DNA from: JANLYC01 sp963750495 | GTDB taxonomy: Bacteria > Actinomycetota > Actinomycetes > Propionibacteriales > Nocardioidaceae | Assembly (NCBI GenBank): GCA_963750495.1 | Contig: CAVVQV010000004.1 | Location: 62,001 to 126,000, forward strand | Length of the DNA stretch: 64,000 nt | Direction: 5' to 3' | Shown here: in pieces, positions 45,729-54,763 of the stretch | Layout of the letters: the number at the start of each line of letters is the position of its first letter | Numbering within the stretch: the first letter of the stretch is position 1 | The notes under the pieces: model-generated | What the model was told of the DNA's origin: nothing | The model's input: only the letters and a program-made list of their open reading frames with translations | Databases searched by the model: none | Position numbers and translations under genes: made by a program

Positions 45729-47273
45729 ATGGCCCCGCTCTCCCTGTCTGACGTCGTCGCCACGTCGCAGGCGGTGGCCGCCACACGGTCCCGGCTGGCC
45801 AAGCGCGACGCTTTGGTCGACCTGCTCAAGCGCGCAGACCCCGACGACGTCGAGGTAGCCGTGGCTTTCCTGTCGGGAGCACTACGCCAACGGCGTACGG
45901 GTCTGGGCTGGGCATCGCTGCGAGACCTCCCCGAGCCGGCCGGGGCGGCGACGCTCACGATCGCCGAGGTCGATGCTGCCTTCGAGACGATCAGCCAGAT
46001 CGCGGGGACAGGGTCGGCGGCCACGCGCGCCGGGGCGGTGAACGCCCTGATGAGCCGGGCTACTGCAGACGAGCAGTCGTTCTTGCGCGGTCTCGTCCAC
46101 GGCGAGCTCCGTCAGGGCGCCCTCGAGACCTCCCTCGTCGACGCCATCGCAGCGGCGTCCGGTGTGCCGCTCGCGACGGTGCGTAGAGCCGTGATGCTGC
46201 GCGGCGCACTGGGACCCGTCGCGGTGGCCGCACTGACCGAGGGGCAGCCGGCGGTCGAGGCGTTCGGTCTGACCGTCGGGCAGCCGGTCAAACCGATGCT
46301 CGCGTCCGCCGCACCGGACATGGCTGCCGCGTTCGACAAGCTGGCGCCCACCGGCGCGGCCGTGGAGGTGTGCGTCGACACCAAGCTCGACGGCATCCGT
46401 ATCCAGGTGCACAAGCGCGGCGACGACGTAGCGGTCTACACGAGGAGCCTCGACGACATCACGGCGCGGCTGCCCGAGGTGGTCGCCGTGACCGCTGGAC
46501 TGTCGGTCCGCGAGGCCGTGCTCGACGGTGAGGCGATCGCCCTGGACGCGGCCGGCCGGCCCAGGCCGTTCCAGGAGACCTCGGCACGGACGGCCAGCCA
46601 CCTCGACGAGGTCAGCGGACCACCCGGCACAGCTGTCACGCCGTACTTCTTCGACTGTCTGCATCTCGACGGCGAAGATCTCATCGACCTGCCGTTGCGT
46701 GACCGGCTTGCCCGGCTCGACACGGTCACTCCCGAGTCGGCGCGCATCGCTCGGCTCGTCACCACCTCCGCTGACGAGGCGGCTGCGTTCTTCACCGATG
46801 CGGTGGCCGCCGGCCAGGAGGGGGTCGTGGTCAAGGACCTCACCGCGGCGTACGAGGCGGGCCGCCGGGGCGCCGCCTGGGTCAAGGTGAAGCCTCGGCA
46901 CACGCTCGACCTGGTCGTCCTCGCGGTCGAGTGGGGCAGCGGTCGCCGCCAGGGCTGGTTGTCCAACATCCACCTGGGTGCGCGTGACCCGGAGGGTGGT
47001 TTCGTCATGCTCGGCAAGACGTTCAAGGGGATGACCGACGAGATGCTGGCGTGGCAGACCGAGCGGTTCCTCGAGCTCGAGACCAGCCGGTCGGCGTACG
47101 TCGTGCACATCCGGCCCGAGCAGGTGGTCGAGGTCGCGTTCGACGGCCTGCAAAGCTCCACCCGTTACCCCGGTGGGGTGGCTCTCCGTTTCGCCCGCGT
47201 ACTCCGCTACCGCGACGACAAGACGGCGGCCGAGGCGGACACCATCGACACCGTTCGACGACGTGGCAGCTGA
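45729..47273 (+). CDS. lig: ATP-dependent DNA ligase (LigB-like)
   Basis: 514 aa. The adenylated lysine is Lys219 in the motif VDTKLDGIRIQ. Other nucleotidyltransferase motifs are VLDGEAIAL, YFFDCLHLDG, GVVVKDL and WVKVKPRHTLDLVVLAVEWG, the last opening the OB domain. An N-terminal DNA-binding domain (residues 1-~200) is present. It is an accessory ligase beside the NAD-dependent LigA expected elsewhere. Start at ATG 45729 with CAGACT seven bases upstream; a GTG ten codons earlier is the alternative. Confidence 0.92.
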   Translation: MAPLSLSDVVATSQAVAATRSRLAKRDALVDLLKRADPDDVEVAVAFLSGALRQRRTGLGWASLRDLPEPAGAATLTIAEVDAAFETISQIAGTGSAATRAGAVNALMSRATADEQSFLRGLVHGELRQGALETSLVDAIAAASGVPLATVRRAVMLRGALGPVAVAALTEGQPAVEAFGLTVGQPVKPMLASAAPDMAAAFDKLAPTGAAVEVCVDTKLDGIRIQVHKRGDDVAVYTRSLDDITARLPEVVAVTAGLSVREAVLDGEAIALDAAGRPRPFQETSARTASHLDEVSGPPGTAVTPYFFDCLHLDGEDLIDLPLRDRLARLDTVTPESARIARLVTTSADEAAAFFTDAVAAGQEGVVVKDLTAAYEAGRRGAAWVKVKPRHTLDLVVLAVEWGSGRRQGWLSNIHLGARDPEGGFVMLGKTFKGMTDEMLAWQTERFLELETSRSAYVVHIRPEQVVEVAFDGLQSSTRYPGGVALRFARVLRYRDDKTAAEADTIDTVRRRGS

Positions 47274-47280
47274 GCCCGGT

Positions 47281-48144
47281 TCAGCGGTCGCCGCGCGTTG
47301 TCCATGAGACGGGCGTCAGGTCGGCGTACTTGGGCGGCAGTCCGTCACCGGATGACACTCCCCTGATCCGACGCCCCACCCACGGAGCGAGGTACTGGCG
47401 CCCCCAGCGCACGTCCGCGGCGAGGCGCTGACGGCGCCGCAGCAGCTCAGCCGGCTCGGGTTCTGTGGCCCACCCGTGATCGCCGAGGCCGAGCGCCTCG
47501 AGCACCGCGCCGGCTACTCGCTCGTGACCTGCCGACGAGAAGTGCAGTCGGTCTTCGCTCCACATGGTCGGATGCGCCAGCACCCGGGCTCCCCACAGCT
47601 TCACCAGCGAGCACTGGTAGCGGCCGGCGGTTTCTTCCACGATCGTTGTCAGGGCCTTGATACGCGGCAGCGTGCTTCCGATGAGGCGCGACCTGGGAGT
47701 GGGGTCGACGGACTGGAACAGCACCACCTGGGACCCGTTCTCGCGAAGCTGCCGGACCGCCTCCTGGAACCGGCTACCGAGCCGGTCGAGATCGACCTTC
47801 GGACGCAGCACGTCGTTCGTCCCGCCGGCCAGGCTCACCAGCTCGGGCCTGAGCTCCAGCGCGCGGGGCACCTGCTCGTCGATGATCTCGTCGAGCCGGC
47901 GTCCGCGGATGGCCAGATTGGCGTACCGGAACTCCGGTCGCAGCGTTGCGAAGTGCTCGGCCACCCGGTCGGCCCAGCCGCGAAAGGCCTGCTCAGCGCC
48001 GAAGGCCGGATCGTCGAGCCCTTCGGTGAAACTGTCGCCTATCGCCACGAACGAGACCGGGATCGGCGGACCGTCCAGGGTCGGTTCGGCAGCGAGGTCG
48101 GCCGGAGCCGGGGGCACGGGTGTCACGGACGCAGTTTCGCACAT
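47281..48144 (-). CDS. SGNH/GDSL-family hydrolase
   Basis: 287 aa. Block I is FVAIGDSFTEGLDD (nucleophile Ser), block III SLAGGTNDVLRPK, and block V DRLHFSSAGHERVA with Asp and His. No signal peptide is evident at the chosen ATG 48144, so it is probably a cytoplasmic esterase. The frame is open another 48 codons upstream but that part is not family-like. A GTG six codons downstream is also possible. Convergent with the ligase gene, 7 bp apart. Confidence 0.85.
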   Translation of the reverse strand: MCETASVTPVPPAPADLAAEPTLDGPPIPVSFVAIGDSFTEGLDDPAFGAEQAFRGWADRVAEHFATLRPEFRYANLAIRGRRLDEIIDEQVPRALELRPELVSLAGGTNDVLRPKVDLDRLGSRFQEAVRQLRENGSQVVLFQSVDPTPRSRLIGSTLPRIKALTTIVEETAGRYQCSLVKLWGARVLAHPTMWSEDRLHFSSAGHERVAGAVLEALGLGDHGWATEPEPAELLRRRQRLAADVRWGRQYLAPWVGRRIRGVSSGDGLPPKYADLTPVSWTTRGDR

Positions 48145-48253
48145 GCCGCCACGCTGCCCACGCCACCCGTTCCCCGCGAAATGCGGAAGAGTGCACGCGT
48201 TGTACGGCGTGTCGCCCTGCACTTCCCCACAATTCGCGAGGCTGAGGCTGCCC

Positions 48254-49558
48254 TCAGCGCTCCACGATGGCGGTGACGCCCTGGCCACCCGCCGCGCAGA
48301 TCGAGATCACTCCCCGCCCACTGCCTCGCTCAGCCAGCAGCGTGGCGAGCGTCGCCAGGATCCGCCCACCCGTGGCGGCGAACGGGTGTCCGGCCGCCAG
48401 CGACGACCCGACGACGTTCAGCTTGTCGGTGTCGATCGGTCCCAACGGCGCATCCAGGCCGAGCCGGGCCTTGCAGAAGATCGGGTCCTCCCAGGCCTTG
48501 AGCGTGGCCACGACCTGAGAGGCGAACGCCTCGTGGACCTCGTAGAAGTCGAAGTCCTGCAGGGTCAGGCGAGCCCGGGCGAGCATGCGAGGCATCGCGT
48601 ACGCCGGCGCCATCAGCAGCCCCTCCGCCCCGTGCACGTAGTCGACCGCCGCCGTCTCGTGCAACGTGAGGTACGCCAGCACCGGCAACCCACGCTCTGC
48701 GGCCCAGTCCTCGGACGCCAGCAGCAGGGCGGACGCACCGTCGCTGAGTGGGGTCGAGTTGCCCGCGGTCATCGTGGCCGTCTCGCCCGAGCCGAACACC
48801 GGCTTGAGCGAGCCGAGCTTGTCCAGCGTGGTGTCACTGCGCAGGTTCTGGTCACGCTCCAGACCGAGGTACGGCGTCACGAGGTTGTCGAAGAAGCCTC
48901 GGTCGTACGCCGCGGCCAACCGCTGGTGGGAGCGCAGCGCCAGCTCGTCCTGCTCCGAGCGTGTCACCTCCCACTCCAGCGCGGTGAGGGCCGCGTGCTC
49001 ACCCATCGACAGCCGGGTGCGGGGCTCGGAGTTGCGCGGCAGCGCAGGCGCGAGATGTCCCGGCCGCACCTTGGCCACCGCCCGGGCCCGGGCGGGCAGG
49101 CTCTTGGCGCGGTTGGCCTCGAGCAGGATCCGGCGCAGCTTCTCGTTCACGGCGATCGGCGCATCCGACGTGGTGTCGACGCCGCCCGCGACTCCCACGT
49201 CGATCGCGCCCAGGGCAATCTTGTTCGCGACCGCAACCGCCGCCTGGATCCCGGTGTCGCACGCCTGCTGGATGTCGTAGGCCGGCGTCTGGGCCGACAG
49301 TCGCGACCCGAGCACCGACTCCCGCGCCAGGTTGAAGTCGCGGCTGTGCTTGAGCACCGCCCCCGCGACCACCTCACCGAGCCGCTCCCCTGCCAGGTCG
49401 AACCGCTCGGCCAGGCCGTCCAGCGTCGCCGTCAGCATGTCCTGGTTGCTCACCTGTGCGTAGGCCGCGTTCGACCGCGCAAAGGGGATCCGGTTGCCGC
49501 CGAGGATCGCCACCCGGCGTACCTGACCGGAGGACGGGGGGATCGGGGCTTTCGGCAT
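48254..49558 (-). CDS. Acetyl-CoA acyltransferase (thiolase, FadI-like)
   Basis: 434 aa. Nucleophilic Cys100 in QQACDTGIQAA, EVHEAFASQV, the His motif AAGHPFAATGGR and the C-terminal acid/base Cys in ISICAAGGQG. All thiolase residues are intact. Length and the N-terminal GGNRIPFARSN favour the degradative FadI/long-chain class. GAAGGAG precedes the ATG. Divergent from the fabG gene; the 186-bp region between could hold a shared fatty-acid-responsive operator, but none was identified with confidence. Confidence 0.9.
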   Translation of the reverse strand: MPKAPIPPSSGQVRRVAILGGNRIPFARSNAAYAQVSNQDMLTATLDGLAERFDLAGERLGEVVAGAVLKHSRDFNLARESVLGSRLSAQTPAYDIQQACDTGIQAAVAVANKIALGAIDVGVAGGVDTTSDAPIAVNEKLRRILLEANRAKSLPARARAVAKVRPGHLAPALPRNSEPRTRLSMGEHAALTALEWEVTRSEQDELALRSHQRLAAAYDRGFFDNLVTPYLGLERDQNLRSDTTLDKLGSLKPVFGSGETATMTAGNSTPLSDGASALLLASEDWAAERGLPVLAYLTLHETAAVDYVHGAEGLLMAPAYAMPRMLARARLTLQDFDFYEVHEAFASQVVATLKAWEDPIFCKARLGLDAPLGPIDTDKLNVVGSSLAAGHPFAATGGRILATLATLLAERGSGRGVISICAAGGQGVTAIVER

Positions 49559-49744
49559 CGACTGCTCCTTCGGCGGGTGGCAGTGGTGAACTGTTCCTCA
49601 CGGGTCCCGCCACGGGGCGTGAGATGGGTGGACGCCCGTCAAGTTACCGTGACCCCCCGGCAGTGCCTACCCGAGCGTGCGGAGACGTGCGCCACAACGA
49701 CAACCCCACCAGCGCCCCCCGGACAGCGAAGAGGAGCAGTCACC

Positions 49745-51082
49745 GTGGCCGACCGCTACCAGGCCTTGACGAGCAACCCCGTCGGGACGTTCCTGGCCAA
49801 GAACCTGGGCTTGCCCAACCCGCCTCGGCTGCGCCGCTACACCGAGGGCGACCCGCTCCTCAGCGGGGACTTCCTGGTCGGCGGCGACGGTCGCCACGCC
49901 ACCGCAGCGGCTGCGGCCATCGACGCCGCAGGCGGGTCTGCCCATGCGTTGCGAGCCGCAGATATGCGCTACCAGGGGCTCGTGTTCGACGCCAGCAGCA
50001 TCGAGTCGGTGGACGACCTGGTCGACCTGCACGACTTCTTCACCCCGGTGCTGCGCTCGCTGGCTTCCTGTCCCCACCTGGTCGTCCTCGGCACGCCGCC
50101 CGAGGCCGCCGGTTCGCCGGAGACACGGATCGCCCAGCGTGCTCTCGAAGGGTTCACCCGCTCGCTCGGCAAGGAGGTCGGCCGTGGCGGCACCGTGCAG
50201 CTCGTGTACGTCGCCGCAGGTGCCGACGGCCGACTCGAGTCGACCGTGCAGTTCCTGCTGTCGCCGAAGTCGGCCTACGTCTCCGGCCAGGTCGTGCGCA
50301 TCGGTATGACGCTCGACGTGGTCGGGTCGGCCGACCAGCCGCTGCGACCGCTCGAGGGCCGGGTGGCGCTGGTGACCGGCGCCTCTCGGGGCATCGGCGC
50401 CGCCATCGCCCGCACGCTCCATCGCGACGGCGCGAAGGTCGTCGGGGTCGACGTCGCCCAGGCGGCGAGTGGGCTCCACGGGCTCATGGGTGAGATCGAC
50501 GGTGCCACCGTCACTCTCGACATCACTGCCGTCGACGCCCCGCAGCGGATCGCCCGGGCGGTCAACGACCTGCACGGGGGCCTCGACATCGTCGTCCACA
50601 ATGCCGGCATCACCCGCGACAAGAAGCTCGCCAACATGTCCTCCGACACGTGGACGTCGGTGATCGACGTCAACCTCGCGGCACCGGAGCGCATCACCAC
50701 CGAGCTGCTCGACCAGAAGCTGATCCGGAGCAACGGTCGTGTGATAGGCGTCGCCTCCATTGCCGGCATCGCGGGCAACCTGGGCCAGACCAACTACGCC
50801 ACGTCGAAGGCCGGCGTCATCGGTTTCGTCGACGCGTTCAGCCATGTCGCCGCCGACCAGGGCGTGACGGTCAACGCGGTGGCGCCCGGCTTCATCGAGA
50901 CGCAGATGACGGCGTCGATCCCCCTGCTGATCAGAGAGGCAGGGCGCCGGATGAACTCGATGAGCCAGGGTGGCCAGCCGATCGACGTCGCTGAGACCGT
51001 TGCCTGGTTCGCGCACCCGGGCTCGTCCGGTGTCACCGGTAACGTCGTGCGGGTGTGCGGGCAGAGCTTGCTCGGAGCCTGA
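49745..51082 (+). CDS. fabG: 3-oxoacyl-ACP/CoA reductase, high-molecular-weight FabG4 type
   Basis: 445 aa, about twice a normal FabG. Residues 1-~205 are a flavodoxin-like, non-catalytic domain starting DRYQALTSNPVGTF. The C-terminal half is a complete short-chain reductase with NAD motif VTGASRGIGAAIA, HNAGITRDKKLANM, VASIAGIAGNLGQTNYATSK (Ser, Tyr, Lys catalytic set) and NAVAPGFIETQM. This is the architecture of mycobacterial FabG4. GAGGAG precedes the GTG. It is followed 1 bp later by a MaoC-type dehydratase gene, and the thiolase is divergent. Together they supply three beta-oxidation/elongation steps. Confidence 0.9.
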   Translation: MADRYQALTSNPVGTFLAKNLGLPNPPRLRRYTEGDPLLSGDFLVGGDGRHATAAAAAIDAAGGSAHALRAADMRYQGLVFDASSIESVDDLVDLHDFFTPVLRSLASCPHLVVLGTPPEAAGSPETRIAQRALEGFTRSLGKEVGRGGTVQLVYVAAGADGRLESTVQFLLSPKSAYVSGQVVRIGMTLDVVGSADQPLRPLEGRVALVTGASRGIGAAIARTLHRDGAKVVGVDVAQAASGLHGLMGEIDGATVTLDITAVDAPQRIARAVNDLHGGLDIVVHNAGITRDKKLANMSSDTWTSVIDVNLAAPERITTELLDQKLIRSNGRVIGVASIAGIAGNLGQTNYATSKAGVIGFVDAFSHVAADQGVTVNAVAPGFIETQMTASIPLLIREAGRRMNSMSQGGQPIDVAETVAWFAHPGSSGVTGNVVRVCGQSLLGA

Positions 51083-51083
51083 G

Positions 51084-51929
51084 ATGGTCACGCGAGTCCT
51101 GGACGAGTCCCCCTCGTTGGGCGGCCTCTACGTCAAGGCCGTCCTGCCGGCGCGAGGACGGCCGGACACCCTGCCCGAGCTGCGGCTCGAGCTGCCTGAC
51201 ATGGCCTCCGACCTGGCCCACATCGCGGCGTACCGGGACGTGTGCGAGCTGCCCTTCCACGAGATGCTGCCGGTGACCTACCCGCACGTGCTGGCGTTTC
51301 CGCTGCACCTGGCGCTGCTGACGGACAGCGACTTCCCGTTCCCGCCGATGGGCTGCGTCCACATCCGGAACCGGATCGAGCAGCGTCAGCCGATCGGCCT
51401 CGACGACCCGCTCGACCTCGCTGTCTGGGCCGAGCGGCTCACGCCACACCGCAGGGGCCGCACCGTCACGATCGTGTCCGAGGCCTCAGTCGGCGGCACC
51501 GTGGCCTGGCGCGACGAGACCGTCCTGCTCAAGCCGGGTCCGGGCAGCGACCCGGTAGCGGAGCCGCCCGCTGATCTTCCCGTCGAGCCGCCGCGCGGGC
51601 CGGCTCGCTGGGACCTGCCGACCGGTCTCGGCCGCGACTACGCCGCGGTCTCCGGCGACCGCAACCCCATCCACCTGTATGACGTGACGGCGAAGGCCTT
51701 CGGGTTCCGCCGCCACATCGCGCACGGGATGTGGACCAAGGCCCGCTGCCTCGCGGGCGTGGACAGCCTGCTGCCACCCTCCTTCGTCGTGGAGGTGGCG
51801 TTCAAGAAGCCGATCGAGCTGCCCTCGCAGGTGACATTCGGTGCCCGTCAGGTCGAGGAGGCCGTCGACTTCGGCGTCGCGGGGACGACCGGCACCCCCC
51901 ACCTGGTCGGCCGGATCACACCCACCTGA
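51084..51929 (+). CDS. MaoC-type (double hotdog) enoyl/3-hydroxyacyl dehydratase
   Basis: 281 aa. The C-terminal hotdog carries the hydratase motif: DYAAVSGDRNPIHLYDVTAKAFGF, with the catalytic Asp/Asn-His, and HIAHGMWTKAR. The N-terminal half (YPHVLAFPLHLALLTDSDFP) is the degenerate hotdog seen in actinobacterial HtdX/HtdB-like proteins. It acts after the FabG4-like reductase on 3-hydroxyacyl chains. ATG one base after the fabG stop. Confidence 0.88.
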   Translation: MVTRVLDESPSLGGLYVKAVLPARGRPDTLPELRLELPDMASDLAHIAAYRDVCELPFHEMLPVTYPHVLAFPLHLALLTDSDFPFPPMGCVHIRNRIEQRQPIGLDDPLDLAVWAERLTPHRRGRTVTIVSEASVGGTVAWRDETVLLKPGPGSDPVAEPPADLPVEPPRGPARWDLPTGLGRDYAAVSGDRNPIHLYDVTAKAFGFRRHIAHGMWTKARCLAGVDSLLPPSFVVEVAFKKPIELPSQVTFGARQVEEAVDFGVAGTTGTPHLVGRITPT

Positions 51930-51939
51930 GCAGGTGAGC

Positions 51940-53124
51940 TCAGCGGGCAGTGCCAAAGCTGATCGTCGTCGTCTTCTTCGGCCGAATCCGCTGCATGAAG
52001 GTCGCTGTCGTCGGGTCCCAGACGCCGAGGTCCGTCACCGTGTCGCGGTTCCAGGAGCCGACCGTGGGCAGCGACCACGGCGTACCGAACCGGACGGTTT
52101 GCGTCGTCCCGTCGGCCATGGCCAGCGAGAACGTCGTCGTCGACTGGTCGTAGGTGCCGACCTCCCAGCGACCGTCGCCGTCCCAGTCACCCGCGACCGG
52201 AAGGCTTGACGAGGCGCCGAACGTGCGGGAGGAGAAGTTGCCGCCAGGCCCGCGCAGGAAGAAGGTGTGCGTCGACGGCCGGAACACGCCGACGTCGGTC
52301 AGACCGTCGCCGTTCCAGTCCCCGGCGAGGGGCAGGTCGCCGGGGGCGCCGAACGTGAAACGAGATGTCGACCCGTTGGCCCGGTGCAGCGAGAACCGCG
52401 CGGTCGACGGGTCGAAGACGCCGAGGTCGCTCTGCCCGTCCCCGTTCCAGTCGCCTACGACCGGCTGGTCGGTCGGCTTCCCGAACGAGGTGACCGTCGA
52501 GCCGCCACCAGGAACGCGCTCGCGGAACACACCCGAGACGGGCTGGCGGCCGAAGACGCCCACGTCAGAGCGCCGGTCACCGTTCCAGTCGCCGATCACC
52601 GGGACGTCGCCACAGTTCTTCGACGAGAGCCAGGAGTTGTACCGCAGCCGCTTGTTGTTGAACCGCGCGTGTTGGTCGGACTTGTCCAGCCGCTGCTCAT
52701 AGTGCAGATGCGGACCGGTCGAGCCGCCCGAGTTACCGAGCAGCGCGATGACCTGTCCCTGGTCGACGTGCTGACCCACGACGACGAATGCCCGTTGCAG
52801 GTGCGCATGCAGCGTCGTCCAGCCGCCGCGGTGATCGACCACGACGTAGAGCCCGTAGCTGGTGTTGCCGAGGTCGACCACCGAAGTCACGACTCCCGGA
52901 GCGGTGGCGACGACCAGGTGCCCGGCGTCGTACGCGTCGCGGTTCCAGTCGACCGACAGCGGGCTCGGGCTGTGCGTCGGGCGGCTCGAGGCCTCCCACC
53001 GCTCCCCGCAGGCGAACGGCATCTGGAAGGCCGGGCGCGACCCCGCCATGGCGGGCATCGCGCCGATCACGAGCGACAGCGTCGCCGTTCCGACCGCAGC
53101 AGCAGCCCACAGCCGTCGGCGCAC
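51940..53124 (-). CDS. Secreted M23 peptidase with FG-GAP-like repeats
   Basis: 394 aa, GTG start behind GGGGAG. Signal peptide residues 1-~28 (LWAAAAVGTATLSLVIGAMP then AMAG). Residues ~40-160 form an M23 (LytM) domain with zinc/catalytic histidines in TTLHAHLQRA and TGPHLHYEQR. From residue ~175 on are five repeats around GDWNGDGxSDLGVF, the VCBS/FG-GAP calcium-binding type, usually a surface or ligand-binding propeller. The His in the usual first M23 motif (HxxxD) is not obvious, so peptidase activity should be regarded as likely but unproven. Confidence 0.85.
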   Translation of the reverse strand: MRRRLWAAAAVGTATLSLVIGAMPAMAGSRPAFQMPFACGERWEASSRPTHSPSPLSVDWNRDAYDAGHLVVATAPGVVTSVVDLGNTSYGLYVVVDHRGGWTTLHAHLQRAFVVVGQHVDQGQVIALLGNSGGSTGPHLHYEQRLDKSDQHARFNNKRLRYNSWLSSKNCGDVPVIGDWNGDRRSDVGVFGRQPVSGVFRERVPGGGSTVTSFGKPTDQPVVGDWNGDGQSDLGVFDPSTARFSLHRANGSTSRFTFGAPGDLPLAGDWNGDGLTDVGVFRPSTHTFFLRGPGGNFSSRTFGASSSLPVAGDWDGDGRWEVGTYDQSTTTFSLAMADGTTQTVRFGTPWSLPTVGSWNRDTVTDLGVWDPTTATFMQRIRPKKTTTISFGTAR

Positions 53125-53301
53125 GACGTACTCCCCTCATCGGGACGTCTCAGAGTGCACAGGAGTAGCACAAAGGCACAGACGCCACATCAGTCTCAAC
53201 GGCGCCATCGTAATCGTGGTGGCAGTGTGTTGTCTCTCGGTCACGCAAAGTCATAGTTCTGCTCAGAGCGTGACGGAGGAGCGAAGCCGTCCGGGCGCCT
53301 C

Positions 53302-53307
53302 TAGGGT
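53302..53307 (+). promoter_or_regulatory. -10 box TAGGGT of a leaderless promoter
   Basis: TAGGGT, six bases (CGGTGC), then the ATG at 53314. Confidence 0.45.
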
Positions 53308-53313
53308 CGGTGC

Positions 53314-54306
53314 ATGCGCATCCTCTTCATCGGCGGCACCCGCTTCGTCGGGCGCGCGATCGCCGAAGCCGCCCTCGACCGCGACCACGAGGTCACCCTG
53401 CTGCACCGGGGGCTGACCCGCCCCGCCGGACTCGAGGCCGCCGAACACCTCCAGGCCGACCGCGACGGTGACCTGTCAGTCCTGGCCGGACGCAGCTTCG
53501 ATGCCACCGTGGACATCTGTGCCTACGTCCCGCGTCAGGTCCGGCAGCTCGCCGAGGCACTCGACGGCCGCGGCGGACACCACGTCTTCATCTCGACCAT
53601 GTCGGTGTACGCCGACACCGATGAACCGGGGGTCACCGAGGACGGCGAGCTCGTCTCGCTCGACGACCCTGAGACCGAGGAAGTCACCGGGGAGACCTAC
53701 GGCGGGCTCAAAGTGTTGTGCGAGCAGCACGCCGCCGCGTCGTACGGTGACGCCCTCACCGTCGTGCGCCCCACGTACGTCATCGGTCCGCACGACCACA
53801 CCGGTCGCTTCACCTGGTGGGTACGCCGCATCGCCCGGGGCGGCGACGTCCTGGCCGCCGGCCCGTACGACGCACCGATGCAGGTGATCGACGCCCGGGA
53901 CCAGGCGGAATGGACGGTCAAGCTGGCCGAGGAGGCCACTTCGGGAACCTTCAACAGCATCTCGCCGACCCCGCCGTACGGCTTCGGCGACCTTCTCGAC
54001 GCGACGGTGCGGGCGGTAGGTCCGAGCGACACGAACCTGGTGTGGCCCGACCCCAGCTGGCTCAAGGAGCAGGGCCAGACGTACCAGACCATGCCGCTGT
54101 GGACCGAGGGCGAACGCGAGTGGACGCTCGCGGCCGACCCGACCCGGGCCTTCGCCTCGGGCCTGGCGCCACGACCACTGGCCGAGACCATCGCCGACAC
54201 CTGGAAGTGGATCCAGGACGAGCAGCCGCCGCTCGTCCCCGGATGGGGCATCTCCGAGGAGCGCGAGGCCGAGCTGCTCGCAGCATGGGCGGCGCGCTCG
54301 GGCTGA
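53314..54306 (+). CDS. NAD-dependent epimerase/dehydratase (extended SDR)
   Basis: 330 aa. Rossmann motif FIGGTRFVGRAIAE at the very N-terminus, and an active-site Tyr-x3-Lys in YGGLKVLCE. RPTYVIGPHDHTGRFTWW matches SDR proteins of the RNA-binding/reductase-like subgroup. Substrate unknown. Probably leaderless. It precedes the hydrogenase locus by 112 bp but has its own promoter and no clear functional link. Confidence 0.85.
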   Translation: MRILFIGGTRFVGRAIAEAALDRDHEVTLLHRGLTRPAGLEAAEHLQADRDGDLSVLAGRSFDATVDICAYVPRQVRQLAEALDGRGGHHVFISTMSVYADTDEPGVTEDGELVSLDDPETEEVTGETYGGLKVLCEQHAAASYGDALTVVRPTYVIGPHDHTGRFTWWVRRIARGGDVLAAGPYDAPMQVIDARDQAEWTVKLAEEATSGTFNSISPTPPYGFGDLLDATVRAVGPSDTNLVWPDPSWLKEQGQTYQTMPLWTEGEREWTLAADPTRAFASGLAPRPLAETIADTWKWIQDEQPPLVPGWGISEEREAELLAAWAARSG

Positions 54307-54352
54307 GCCCCGCGGCGTCGCCTCCTACCGCACCGCCGGGACCGGGAGCAGG

Positions 54353-54388
54353 TCCGTTGCACAGTCCGTTGCACAGCCCGTTGCACAC
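54353..54388. repeat. Three 12-bp direct repeats upstream of hypA
   Basis: TCCGTTGCACAG, TCCGTTGCACAG and CCCGTTGCACAC are consecutive. They end 16 bp before the TAGGGT -10 element of hypA and so cover the -35 region. Spacing near one helical turn suggests a cooperative regulator site; the regulator is unknown. Confidence 0.7.
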
Positions 54389-54404
54389 CGCACCGACGCG
54401 AGCC

Positions 54405-54410
54405 TAGGGT
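54405..54410 (+). promoter_or_regulatory. -10 box TAGGGT of the hypA promoter
   Basis: TAGGGT followed by eight bases and the hypA ATG; the message would have almost no leader. Confidence 0.45.
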
Positions 54411-54418
54411 GACGCAAG

Positions 54419-54763
54419 ATGCACGAAATGGCCATCACGCAGAGCGTGGTCGACCTCGTCGCCGAGCGCACCGAGGGCCGACGCGTCGCTGTCGTGCGGC
54501 TGAAGGTGGGTGCGCTCTCGGGCGTCGTACCGGACGCGATGGCGTTCTGCTTCGAGCTCATCGCGGCAGGGACCAGCCTCGAAGGGGCCGCCCTCGAGTT
54601 CGACCGGACGCCTGGACAGGCCCGCTGCCGCACCTGCGACCAGGAGTTCGCGCTCGACTCGCTGATCCTGCTCTGCCCGTGCGGGAGCGCCGACGTGAGC
54701 GTCACCAGCGGGCAGGAGCTGCTCGTCACCTCGGTCGAGATGGAGGAGGAGCCATGTGCCTGA
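54419..54763 (+). CDS. hypA: Hydrogenase nickel incorporation protein HypA
   Basis: 114 aa. Delivers nickel to the hydrogenase large subunit together with HypB. Nickel-binding N-terminus MHEM (His2, Glu3). The structural zinc site has Cys70, Cys73, Cys86 and Cys88 (CRTC ... CPCGS), the last pair being C-x-C instead of the more usual C-x2-C. Overlaps hypB by 10 bp. First gene of the hydrogenase locus. Confidence 0.94.
   Translation: MHEMAITQSVVDLVAERTEGRRVAVVRLKVGALSGVVPDAMAFCFELIAAGTSLEGAALEFDRTPGQARCRTCDQEFALDSLILLCPCGSADVSVTSGQELLVTSVEMEEEPCA

Noticed and set aside
49559..49744. A FadR/TetR-type operator between thiolase and fabG
   Set aside because: Only short imperfect dyads were found in this divergent region; none stood out above background.
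53125..53145. GGGGAGTA upstream of the M23 peptidase gene as a second yybP-ykoY riboswitch
   Set aside because: It lies directly before the GTG as a Shine-Dalgarno sequence, and no second conserved loop (AGACC) is present nearby.
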